Assembly: GCA_964525815.1 (NCBI GenBank)
Contig: CAZGJQ010000018.1
Span: 1 to 25,716 of the forward strand
Direction: 5' to 3'
DNA: 25,716 nucleotides
From: UBA1049 sp964525815
Lineage (GTDB): Bacteria; Bacillota; Clostridia; Oscillospirales; CAG-382
Both the position numbers and the translations under genes were made by a program. The notes under the pieces are model-generated. The model saw only the letters and a program-made list of their open reading frames with translations. It was not told the origin of the DNA and did no database searches. This document shows, one piece after another, positions 1 through 7,149 of this stretch. The number at the start of each line of letters is the position of its first letter. The first letter of the stretch is position 1.

Positions 1-126
1 ATATTTTTATTATATATGTATTAATTATACGCTCTATTTATTTGTTTGTCAATTGTAAATAATGCACAAAAATATTCACTATCCTTATATTGCTTTACCC
101 CAAAACACCATTTTTAAAGAAACATC

Positions 127-155
127 TTGACAAAATAAAAATTCCGTTGTATACT
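127..155 (+). promoter_or_regulatory. Sigma-A-type promoter of the amt-PII gene
   Basis: TTGACA at 127-132 and TATACT at 150-155 are separated by exactly 17 bases, a near-consensus housekeeping promoter. The expected start point is about 162, which gives a leader of roughly 150 bases before the ATG at 316. Because the promoter lies upstream of both hairpin terminators in this leader, those terminators must be passed before amt is transcribed. This is read from the sequence; no start site has been mapped. Confidence 0.75.
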
Positions 156-164
156 TACACACAT

Positions 165-254
165 CAGCAAGGGTGCTGTGGATTATTTAATCCGCAGCCC
201 CCTTTTTTTATATTACATAGCCTTATATTGTATTAGTTTTGCACAACGGCGTGT
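165..254 (+). promoter_or_regulatory. Possible two-hairpin antiterminator (ANTAR-like hexaloops)
   Basis: Hairpin P1 pairs CAGC (165-168) with GCTG (175-178) around the hexaloop AAGGGT. Hairpin P2 pairs ACA (243-245) with TGT (252-254) around the hexaloop ACGGCG, with a weak outer extension. Both loops have A at position 1 and G at position 4, the hallmark described for RNA targets of ANTAR-domain antiterminators, which often control nitrogen genes in Clostridia. P1 uses the 5' arm of T1, and P2 uses the 5' arm of T2, so each is exclusive with its terminator. Against this, the stems are short and the two hairpins are 64 bases apart, whereas known elements are usually compact. Tentative. Confidence 0.35.
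171..209 (+). terminator. First leader terminator (T1) upstream of amt
   Basis: The arms 171-184 and 189-202 form a 14-pair stem with one mismatch (T174 against C199) and one G-U pair, closed by a four-base loop. Seven T residues follow at 203-209. This is a textbook intrinsic terminator starting only about ten bases after the predicted start point, so it would release an RNA of about 48 bases. It lies between a promoter and its gene, so it is more likely an attenuator than the end of an upstream gene, although an unseen gene to the left could also use it. Confidence 0.75.
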
Positions 255-286
255 ATATTCTCTTTTTGAATATGCGCGCGTTTTTT
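249..286 (+). terminator. Second leader terminator (T2) upstream of amt
   Basis: The arms 249-260 and 268-279 form a 12-pair stem including two G-U pairs, with a seven-base loop and a run of six T at 281-286. It ends 29 bases before the amt start codon and just ahead of the ribosome binding site at 303-306. Together with T1 it makes a tandem terminator leader. No second promoter of comparable quality was seen between T1 and T2. Confidence 0.65.
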
Positions 287-315
287 ATTTAAAATCTGAA
301 TTGGAGTGAACAAAA

Positions 316-2043
316 ATGGCAATTGACACTTTATGGGTTCTGTTTGGAACAGTGCTTGTTTTCTTTATGCAGGCCGGCTTTGCGATGGTGGAAACAGGGT
401 TTACCAGAGCAAAAAACGCAGGAAACATCATAATGAAAAACCTGATGGACTTCGCCTCGGGCTCTGTTGTCTACTGGCTTATAGGCTTTGGAATCATGTA
501 TGGAGAGACCTCTCTGATAAACGGATTCATGGGTAGCATAAGTCCGGTCACAGGAACAGGCGGCGACTGGACCTCGTTAATATTCCAAACCGTTTTCTGC
601 GCAACGGCGGCAACCATTGTTTCGGGTGCTATGGCGGAAAGAACCAAGTTCAAGTCCTATCTTGCTTATTCTATTATATTAAGTGCGTTTGTATATCCTG
701 TTTCTGGGTACTGGATTTGGGGGGGCGGCTGGCTCTCCACTCTCGGAACCGCTGACGGAATGCTTTCCGGTCTTTTAGGCTACGGCTTCCACGATTATGC
801 CGGCTCGACCGCCGTACATATGGTCGGCGGCGTATCCGCTCTTATCGGAGCAAAAATACTCGGTCCCCGTATCGGCAAATACGGTAAGGACGGAAAATCC
901 CGCGCAATACCCGGGCATAGCCTTACCCTTGGAGCACTAGGCGTGTTTATACTCTGGTTCGGCTGGTTCGGCTTCAACTCCGCTTCCTCCCTTGCGATTG
1001 AAGGACTGGAAAGCAATGTATCAAGGGTCTTCGTAACCACAAACATAGCCGCCGCCGTGTCCACGGTAACCGTTATGATAATTACGTGGGTAAAATACAA
1101 AAAGCCGGATGTCTCCATGACTCTTAACGGCTCTCTTGCGGGACTTGTCGCCATAACCGCAGGTTGCGCAACCGTAACTGTAACTGGGGCGGCGATCATC
1201 GGTATCTTATCCGCTTTTGTGGTGGTGTTCGGTATTGAATTTATTGACAAGGTTCTTAAAATAGACGACCCAGTCGGCGCTGTGGGCGTCCACGGCTTGT
1301 GCGGTGCTCTGGGAACGGTGCTTGTCGGAATGTTTGCTTATTATGATCCGTATACAAATGCGGATTTGCTTACCGGCGGAAACGGGCTCGGACTTTTGTA
1401 CGGGGGCGGATTCGGGCAGGTGATAACTCAGCTTATCGGTGTCATTGCGGTAGCGGCATGGGTTACCGTCACCATGACGGCCGCCTTCCTGCTTATCAAA
1501 AGGTTCATGGGACTGCGTGTATCCGTACATGAAGAAACTGTCGGGCTTGATATAGAAGAACACGGTATAACCAGCTCGTATGCGGATTTCATGCCTATGT
1601 ACGACGAGGCGGAAGAGGATGTAGCGGATATCAACGAGGCGGTGCCCGTTGAGCTTAGAACAGATACTACTCCGAGTGCCTCCGACCTGAAAATAACAAA
1701 GATAGAAATAATATGCAAGCAGAGCAAGTTCGAAGCTCTTAAGGAAGCGATGTTTGAGATAGGTATAACCGGAATGACGGTAACAAATGTTTTAGGCTGC
1801 GGGATTCAGAGAGGAAAGCCGGAGTATTACCGCGGCGTTGAGCTGGAAACCGACCTTATGCCCAAGATACAGACAGAGATTGTCGTATGCAAGGTTCCGG
1901 TCAGAACGGTTATAGAAACGGCAAAAAAAGTGCTCTATACCGGACATATAGGAGACGGAAAAATATTCGTTTATGAAATCCAGAACGCCATAAAGGTGCG
2001 TACCGGAGAAGAAGGCTATAATGCCTTGCAGGATGTGGAATAG
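316..2043 (+). CDS. amt: Ammonium transporter fused to a C-terminal PII domain
   Basis: This 575-residue protein joins an Amt/MEP channel (about residues 1-405) to a GlnB/GlnK-type PII domain (about 459-572) through an acidic linker. The channel should pass ammonium across the cytoplasmic membrane. Its pore histidines are visible as H168 (in STAVHMVGG) and H326 (in GVHGLCG). The PII part keeps the T-loop tyrosine (Y505, in YYRG), the nucleotide-binding TGHIGDGK stretch and the C-terminal signature AIKVRTGE. In most bacteria a separate GlnK protein plugs AmtB; here plug and channel are one chain, so inhibition would be intramolecular or within the trimer. GGAG at 303-306 lies nine bases before the ATG. 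The leader carries two terminators, implying control by attenuation. The Amt and PII assignments are firm; the regulatory mechanism is inferred. Confidence 0.95.
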   Translation: MAIDTLWVLFGTVLVFFMQAGFAMVETGFTRAKNAGNIIMKNLMDFASGSVVYWLIGFGIMYGETSLINGFMGSISPVTGTGGDWTSLIFQTVFCATAATIVSGAMAERTKFKSYLAYSIILSAFVYPVSGYWIWGGGWLSTLGTADGMLSGLLGYGFHDYAGSTAVHMVGGVSALIGAKILGPRIGKYGKDGKSRAIPGHSLTLGALGVFILWFGWFGFNSASSLAIEGLESNVSRVFVTTNIAAAVSTVTVMIITWVKYKKPDVSMTLNGSLAGLVAITAGCATVTVTGAAIIGILSAFVVVFGIEFIDKVLKIDDPVGAVGVHGLCGALGTVLVGMFAYYDPYTNADLLTGGNGLGLLYGGGFGQVITQLIGVIAVAAWVTVTMTAAFLLIKRFMGLRVSVHEETVGLDIEEHGITSSYADFMPMYDEAEEDVADINEAVPVELRTDTTPSASDLKITKIEIICKQSKFEALKEAMFEIGITGMTVTNVLGCGIQRGKPEYYRGVELETDLMPKIQTEIVVCKVPVRTVIETAKKVLYTGHIGDGKIFVYEIQNAIKVRTGEEGYNALQDVE

Positions 2044-2079
2044 CTAACAGCAGTGTTTACAGCAACGGGTAATGCCGTA

Positions 2080-2607
2080 TCATATGTATTCACTCCTTAG
2101 AACGGCATAATTCAAGCGATTTTGCCTTCTGCCGTTCAAGTATACGGCTTCCCGTTCTGTACCCTCCAATATAAATCCGCATTTTTCCAATGATTTTTTT
2201 CCTGCGGTATTGATCTCAAGTGTATTTGCGGTGATTCTTTCCATTCCGAGATAATCAAAGCCGTAGGAGAGCATCAGCTTTACAGCTTGTTGCCCGTATC
2301 CCCTGCAACGAAATTGAATCCTTGAAATCCCCATTCCCACAGAGCATACTCTGTTTGTTCTGTCAATATCCTGTAATGCAATATCACCGATTACAGTTCC
2401 GTCATTAAGGAAAATTCCAAGCCTGACATTGCTTATGCCCTGCTTTTTCTGAATATCATCAAACCACTCATCCGATTTTTCATGCGAATGACCGATATCA
2501 ATAATATCGCTCGGATTATCAAAATCATACTCATAATCTTCCCAGAGCTTTTTACAATCCTGCCGTTCCAAGACAGCCAAGTATATATCCTTACCTTTTA
2601 GTCTCAT
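2080..2607 (-). CDS. GNAT acetyltransferase, RimJ/RimL type
   Basis: The 175-residue product resembles the RimJ/RimL branch of GNAT N-acetyltransferases, which transfer acetyl from acetyl-CoA to an amino group of a protein or small molecule. The N-terminus (MRLKGKDIYLAVLE) is the usual strand 1. The acetyl-CoA loop region appears as SRIQFRCRGYGQQAVKLML around residue 105-120, followed by a typical NTLEINTAGKKSLEKCGF segment. The substrate cannot be told. The gene is convergent with amt, whose stop lies 36 bases away, and no clear terminator was seen in the gap. Its only good ribosome binding site lies 28 bases from the ATG, with a hairpin in between, and an in-frame stop rules out a start nearer that site. 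Confidence 0.85.
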   Translation of the reverse strand: MRLKGKDIYLAVLERQDCKKLWEDYEYDFDNPSDIIDIGHSHEKSDEWFDDIQKKQGISNVRLGIFLNDGTVIGDIALQDIDRTNRVCSVGMGISRIQFRCRGYGQQAVKLMLSYGFDYLGMERITANTLEINTAGKKSLEKCGFILEGTEREAVYLNGRRQNRLNYAVLRSEYI

Positions 2608-2640
2608 GTCTGTTCAAACGCCAAGCGTTTTATTGCCTCC
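2608..2640 (-). promoter_or_regulatory. Distant Shine-Dalgarno with intervening hairpin
   Basis: On the minus strand AAGGAGG (GGAGG at 2640-2636) precedes the GNAT start codon by 28 bases. Between them the arms 2616-2621 and 2625-2630 (AAACGC/GCGTTT on either strand) can form a six-pair hairpin with a three-base loop. Folding would remove 15 bases and leave about 13, closer to a workable spacing. An in-frame TGA between site and ATG excludes a longer product. The effect on translation is inferred. Confidence 0.4.
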
Positions 2641-2735
2641 TTATGTTTATTCATGCTTAACAAAACCGGGATTAAATCCTGTCGAACAAAAAACATGGAT
2701 TATTACAATTTACCAACAAATAAGCGGCGGCGGTT

Positions 2736-3761
2736 TTATCCCTGCGCCGTATCAATAAGCACAACGGTATAGCCGTCATTTATAAGAAGCTGTACAATTC
2801 CGTCCTCGCCCAGCATGTGGGCGGCTCCCACAACATAAAAAACCTCCAGTCCATCCGAAATATAACCGACGGCGGTTTCATACATACCTATATTACGTTG
2901 TGTAATCATAGCATCATTGTATTCTTCTATCAGTACAAGCTCATATTCCGTATACATTCCTTCTTCTAAGTCGGAGTAAAAACAGAGCTCGCTAAGCTCT
3001 CCTGTTTTCCATTTCTCATATAAACCGAGTAATGACTCCGCCGCCTGCTGCATATCAGTATAAACAATGTCGGCAAGCATCATTATCTGCAAATCATGCG
3101 AAAAGCTAACCAGCATTTCGGACTGACTCTCTATGGACTCAAGCTGAAGGATTGTTTTCCCCGCATCATATGCCTGCTCCATAAAGAAGTTATCAATTCC
3201 GTATTCATAAGACAATCCGCTTAAGTACATCGGTATATCGTTGAGAATCATCTCCCATGCTATGGGGAGATAGCTATCCAAATGCTGCTTGTCGATAGAA
3301 TAAAAGCTCTCCAGCAATTTAAAAGAATCCCTGTATAATTTTGCGGGGATTTTTTCGTATATCTTGCTGCCATCCTTATAGGACATAAATTCGAAAAAAT
3401 CAAAGTCGTCAAAAGCATCATCATAACGGTTTATTTCAACAGCAAGACAATCGCTCGAATCAAAGGCTCGCATAACTGCGGGAGGTAGCGGATACGCACT
3501 TTCGTCCGCAACATGAATTGAGCCAAACAGCCATATTATGCCCTCATCCTCGTCACTCGTAACCTTCCACAAGCAAGGAGTGATATCGCTCGGCTCATAT
3601 GTATGACTCTCCTCCGGGGTTTCGTCGGATATGTCGCTTAGGCTCTCTCCTTCGGAGCTTTCCGCCTCACTTATACCGAAGTATTCCAGCCTTGCCGCCT
3701 TGCAGGAGAATATACCGGGCCCAATTAGCAGAATCAACAGAAAGCATAACAGTTTTTTCAT
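2736..3761 (-). CDS. TraB/GumN-family lipoprotein
   Basis: A 341-residue protein of the TraB/GumN (TIKI-related) family, members of which are known or proposed metalloproteases, though most bacterial ones are uncharacterised. The motif LFGSIHV near residue 70-76 supplies the first GxxH, and VVGAAHMLGEDG near the C-terminus supplies the second conserved histidine. LAVEIN and GIDNFFMEQA are also typical. The N-terminus is a lipoprotein signal: MKKLLCFLLILLIGPGIFSC with lipobox IFSC and Cys20, so the protein should be anchored outside the membrane. The ATG at 3761 was chosen because GAGAGGGG lies just upstream and the signal peptide begins there. An extension to 3848 would overlap the preceding gene. 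It follows the 2-hydroxyacid dehydrogenase by 47 bases and is probably last in that operon. Confidence 0.85.
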   Translation of the reverse strand: MKKLLCFLLILLIGPGIFSCKAARLEYFGISEAESSEGESLSDISDETPEESHTYEPSDITPCLWKVTSDEDEGIIWLFGSIHVADESAYPLPPAVMRAFDSSDCLAVEINRYDDAFDDFDFFEFMSYKDGSKIYEKIPAKLYRDSFKLLESFYSIDKQHLDSYLPIAWEMILNDIPMYLSGLSYEYGIDNFFMEQAYDAGKTILQLESIESQSEMLVSFSHDLQIMMLADIVYTDMQQAAESLLGLYEKWKTGELSELCFYSDLEEGMYTEYELVLIEEYNDAMITQRNIGMYETAVGYISDGLEVFYVVGAAHMLGEDGIVQLLINDGYTVVLIDTAQG

Positions 3762-3808
3762 TCGGTGTCCCCTCTCGTTGTCATTAAGCATACAGCTAAA
3801 ACAGCACC

Positions 3809-4798
3809 TTATGCCATGGTGGCAAGCATATCCCTTGTAACCTCGCAAACCGGTTTTTTCCCGCTTAGAATACGCTCGATTTCCTCACAGACATGCTGCC
3901 CTATTTTCTTAAGCCCGTTATTTGCCTGACCGGCAAGGTGTGGGGTCATTATACAGTTTTTTATACTTCTTAGCGGATGGTCTGCCGCAGGAGGCTCGGG
4001 CTCGAATACATCAAGGCAGGCGTACTTAAGGTTCCCCGCCTTCATATGCTCATAGAGAGCGGCTTCGTCAATAAGAGAGCCTCTTGCTGTATTTATTAGC
4101 ACCGCATCCTTTTTCATTAAGGTAAGTGTATCCTTATTGAACATATGATGGGTCTCGGGTATGGAGGGTGCGTGTATTGATATAATATCGCTCTCCTTGA
4201 GCAATTGCTCAAAATCGGTCTTTTTCACCCCTATTTCCGCTGCTTTTTTCTCGCTCACAAAGGGATCGTAAAGCACTATGTCCACATCAAACGCCCTCAT
4301 AAGCTTTATGTAGTGTCTTCCCGCCCAGCCGCCGCCGACCACTCCCACCGTAAGGTCATACAGCTCTTTTATGTTCTCCTTACCCTCGTTCCATCCACCT
4401 GCGTGCAGATTGTCGTTGAGTGCAAAAAAGTTCTTTGAAGCGGCAATTGTAAGACCGAGTGCTGTCTCGGAAACACCGCAGCTCAACACATTAGCGCTGC
4501 TTACAACCCTTATTCCCTTTTTCCAAAGCGCCTCCGACACTATGGGCTTGACGCTGCCCGCCGCATGAGCGACTATCTTAAGCTCGGGACAAACCGCCAG
4601 AATATCCTCATCAAGCTCGATGTTTCCCCAGCTCGTTACGGCTATTGTAGCCCCTGCGATAGCATTTTTAATGCTTTCCTTATCGGTTCCGCCTTCGTTT
4701 AAAACAACCTCCCCGATTTTCTCAAGCCTTTTTATTGTCTTGTCGTTAATAACCATGTTTCTTGAGCCTGCGCTCATAATTAGTGCTGTTTTTTCCAT
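3809..4798 (-). CDS. D-isomer-specific 2-hydroxyacid dehydrogenase
   Basis: A 329-residue NAD-dependent dehydrogenase of the D-2-hydroxyacid/phosphoglycerate dehydrogenase family, interconverting a 2-hydroxyacid and a 2-ketoacid. The Rossmann motif GxGxxG is at 155-160, with acidic D178 at the end of the second strand, favouring NAD over NADP. The catalytic triad is present: R239 in NTARG, E268 in DVFEPEP and H287 in TPHLAG. It lacks the ACT domain of long SerA enzymes, so SerA is unlikely and the substrate is unknown. It starts 19 bases after an enolase-superfamily gene with a GAGAGGG site before the ATG, which suggests a shared pathway. The family call is firm; the pathway is not known. Confidence 0.9.
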   Translation of the reverse strand: MEKTALIMSAGSRNMVINDKTIKRLEKIGEVVLNEGGTDKESIKNAIAGATIAVTSWGNIELDEDILAVCPELKIVAHAAGSVKPIVSEALWKKGIRVVSSANVLSCGVSETALGLTIAASKNFFALNDNLHAGGWNEGKENIKELYDLTVGVVGGGWAGRHYIKLMRAFDVDIVLYDPFVSEKKAAEIGVKKTDFEQLLKESDIISIHAPSIPETHHMFNKDTLTLMKKDAVLINTARGSLIDEAALYEHMKAGNLKYACLDVFEPEPPAADHPLRSIKNCIMTPHLAGQANNGLKKIGQHVCEEIERILSGKKPVCEVTRDMLATMA

Positions 4799-4817
4799 TA
4801 TCGGTTAATCCCTCTCA

Positions 4818-6125
4818 TTATATTTTATTCTCGAAATATTTGTCGTATCCGTTTTTCTCAAACAGCAGTCCGCTGTTATCGTAAAAGGAACCGTCCAGTC
4901 TAAAAACACCGTTTTTCTCTGGAGGACAGAGCAGTCCGCTCGGGAGCAGTTTTTTCAGGCTCTCCCAGTTTACATAATTTTGATGCCCGTTCACCTCAAG
5001 GCAGCCGACCTTCATGCCCTCCAGCGCAGCAGTTCTGGCGGCGAACTGCTTATTCCATTCAACCAAAAGCGGATTAACCGTTAAATCTGCGCAAAGGCAT
5101 TGCGCACCCGCCTCATGAATTGCCGCTGCCATTTTGAACGAAACCGACATTGTCTTTGCAATCGGTTTTAGTGCCACTGCTTTATATCCGAGCGAGAGCC
5201 TCTTCTTTACATCCAAAAGGCTGTGTGCCGACTCGTCTGCATTGATTGTAACGGGTAAATCGCCCACAAAGACTTCATTATCAGGCGCAAACGGCTCCTC
5301 CAGCAACGCTATCCGGTCGAGTGCTCCTATTTTTTCGGCATGCTCAAGCAGCTCGCACAGCCTTTCTTTATTGTCGTATCTGCCGTTGGCGTCAAGATAA
5401 TATAATATTCTACCGCTCTTAGTCAGCTCCGTTTTATAGAGTGATGCTATAGAATGTATCTCGATCAGCCGCTTTTTGTCCCAGTCCAGCATAGACCGCA
5501 TATCCTCTTCTTGAGTATGCGTTCCCGTCATTGCTCTTCCGATTTTTATCTTTAACAGAGCGGTGCCGCTGTTTAGCGTTTCCCTTAGCTGCTCCTTTGT
5601 TACCGCATAGCTTATCAGGGGAATATGCGCCAGGCTCATATGACGGGAGGAAAGCGCCTTCCTTGCATAATCTGGAATAATACCGTCGAAGGAGGCAATA
5701 GAGTTTTCCTTTGCGTATAAGGACCAAAGCGCATAATCTATACCGACAAGGGAATTGAGAACAAAAGTCTCCGCCACCGGTCTGCCGCAAACAGCTTCCG
5801 CATATTTCGCAAGCTCCTCCGTCAGCCCGTCAATAAGCTCATCAGGGCGGTTAAATGAAGCTCCCTCCAGCATTTTCAACGCTCTGCTTGTTACCAGCAT
5901 CATCATTGCGCTTGAGGAAGCGGGCGGATTATCCGCAAAGACCGCCGCATCCGACCATAAAACACTCTCCACTGCGGGACAGCAGGCGTTATAATTCTCA
6001 CTATTAATTCTTACCACAGTCTGCCACAGCTCGGTAAGGTATCTTCCCTTAAATCCGAAGGGAGCGGCAAGTGGCTCCCGTATAAAATCCAGCTCACAGC
6101 TCTTTATGTGTATCCTATTACTCAT
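4818..6125 (-). CDS. Enolase-superfamily enzyme, muconate lactonizing/epimerase-like
   Basis: A 435-residue member of the enolase superfamily, whose enzymes abstract a proton alpha to a carboxylate using a magnesium-bound enolate. The machinery is visible: KIK with K192 and K194, metal ligands D245 (LDANG), E276 (LLEEP) and D297 (NADES), and the opposite-face lysine K320 (ALKP). This lysine-lysine arrangement points to the muconate-lactonizing subgroup (cycloisomerases, dipeptide epimerases, o-succinylbenzoate synthases), not to mandelate racemase or enolase. At 435 residues it is longer than the usual 350-380, with an extra N-terminal part. Its ATG overlaps the coaD stop as ATGA, so it is translationally coupled to coaD. 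No menaquinone or peptidoglycan genes are nearby, so the substrate is open. Confidence 0.85.
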   Translation of the reverse strand: MSNRIHIKSCELDFIREPLAAPFGFKGRYLTELWQTVVRINSENYNACCPAVESVLWSDAAVFADNPPASSSAMMMLVTSRALKMLEGASFNRPDELIDGLTEELAKYAEAVCGRPVAETFVLNSLVGIDYALWSLYAKENSIASFDGIIPDYARKALSSRHMSLAHIPLISYAVTKEQLRETLNSGTALLKIKIGRAMTGTHTQEEDMRSMLDWDKKRLIEIHSIASLYKTELTKSGRILYYLDANGRYDNKERLCELLEHAEKIGALDRIALLEEPFAPDNEVFVGDLPVTINADESAHSLLDVKKRLSLGYKAVALKPIAKTMSVSFKMAAAIHEAGAQCLCADLTVNPLLVEWNKQFAARTAALEGMKVGCLEVNGHQNYVNWESLKKLLPSGLLCPPEKNGVFRLDGSFYDNSGLLFEKNGYDKYFENKI

Positions 6126-6589
6126 TTTTTAGTAAATACCTCGATTGCTCTTGCGGGAACATAGCCGTCCAGCGGCTTTTTATATTTAATTAGCTCCTTG
6201 ACAAATCCGGAGCTGATAAACTCATATTCTTTTTTTGCGGGCAGTATGACCGTTTCGGCTCCCGAAAGCTCTCTGTTAATCTCAAACAGCATCCGCTCGT
6301 ATTCAAAGTCCCCCGCATTCCTCGCACCTCTGATTATCACCGGATTATCGGTTTGCATAACCAGATCCGCAAGCAGCCCCTGCCATGGCTTGACGGTTAT
6401 GTTATCGCAGTCGTCAAAGCACTCCTTAACGGAGTCCAAACGCTGTTTTGCAGAAAAAACCATATGCTTATCGGTGTTATCCAGAACCGCTACAACCACC
6501 TTGGAGAACAGAGCAGCCGCTCTCTGTATTATATCATAGTGTCCGATTGTTATAGGGTCAAAGCTGCCCGTAACAATTGCTGTTTTCAT
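6122..6589 (-). CDS. coaD: Pantetheine-phosphate adenylyltransferase
   Basis: CoaD (155 residues, normal length about 160) adenylates 4'-phosphopantetheine with ATP to give dephospho-CoA, the penultimate step of coenzyme A synthesis in the cytoplasm. The nucleotidyltransferase signature TGSFDPITIGH (residues 7-17, with H17) and the C-terminal ISSGFVKEL (the ISSTxVR-like motif) are both present. AAGGAG lies eight bases before the ATG. It follows rsmD by 15 bases, the usual rsmD-coaD order, and overlaps the enolase-superfamily gene by four bases. Confidence 0.96.
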   Translation of the reverse strand: MKTAIVTGSFDPITIGHYDIIQRAAALFSKVVVAVLDNTDKHMVFSAKQRLDSVKECFDDCDNITVKPWQGLLADLVMQTDNPVIIRGARNAGDFEYERMLFEINRELSGAETVILPAKKEYEFISSGFVKELIKYKKPLDGYVPARAIEVFTKK

Positions 6590-6604
6590 ATCGGCTTCTC
6601 CTTT

Positions 6605-7144
6605 TTATGCTTTTATAATAGAAATATAGGTCCTTCCGTAGCGGTATAGCTTCTGCTCTTTTCCATCCATAGGAGCCGGAATGCCGTCCTCTGCGCTTTC
6701 GCATATTATAATCGCATCCTCACTAAGCACCGCGGCGGCATAAAGCCTTTTAAGCACCTCATCTAAGAATCCCGCCTTATACGGAGGGTCAAGAAATACC
6801 AGACCGAAGGATTCCTTCCCTGCTGCTCCCTTGAGGTACGCCTTCCAGTCCGAGCTGACTATGCGGCATTTTTCCATCAGCTTGGTCTTAACGGCATTTG
6901 CCTTTATTATTTCGGTGCAGGTGCGGGAGGAATCCACTATAACCGCATTTCTTGCCCCTCTGGAGAGCGCTTCAAGGGAGAGCTGTCCGCTCCCGCCGAA
7001 CAAATCCAGCACGCTCCTGTCCTGTAAATCAAACTGTATTACCGAAAAAACAGCTTCCTTGACCCGCTCTGCGGTAGGTCTGGTCTCCTCCCCCTCAAGC
7101 GTATTAATTCTTGTACCCTTTGCCGTACCCGTAATTATTCTCAT
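6605..7144 (-). CDS. rsmD: 16S rRNA guanine(966)-N2 methyltransferase
   Basis: RsmD (179 residues, usual size about 185) methylates the exocyclic amine of G966 in 16S rRNA using S-adenosylmethionine. The N-terminus MRIITGTAKG is typical. SAM motif I appears as VLDLFGGSGQLSLEAL (45-60), and the catalytic DPPY is at 119-122. The gene begins only five bases after the uvrC stop, with AAGGAA and AAGGG before the ATG, so it is co-transcribed with uvrC and coaD. Confidence 0.95.
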   Translation of the reverse strand: MRIITGTAKGTRINTLEGEETRPTAERVKEAVFSVIQFDLQDRSVLDLFGGSGQLSLEALSRGARNAVIVDSSRTCTEIIKANAVKTKLMEKCRIVSSDWKAYLKGAAGKESFGLVFLDPPYKAGFLDEVLKRLYAAAVLSEDAIIICESAEDGIPAPMDGKEQKLYRYGRTYISIIKA

Positions 7145-7149
7145 ATCCC

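Noticed and set aside
795..1563. Long minus-strand reading frames opposite amt
   Set aside because: They lie wholly within the amt gene, have no recognisable domains or ribosome binding sites, and show repetitive composition typical of an antisense shadow.
3762..3848. 29-residue upstream extension of the TraB/GumN-family protein
   Set aside because: It overlaps the dehydrogenase gene, and it would bury a clear lipoprotein signal peptide that has its own ribosome binding site.
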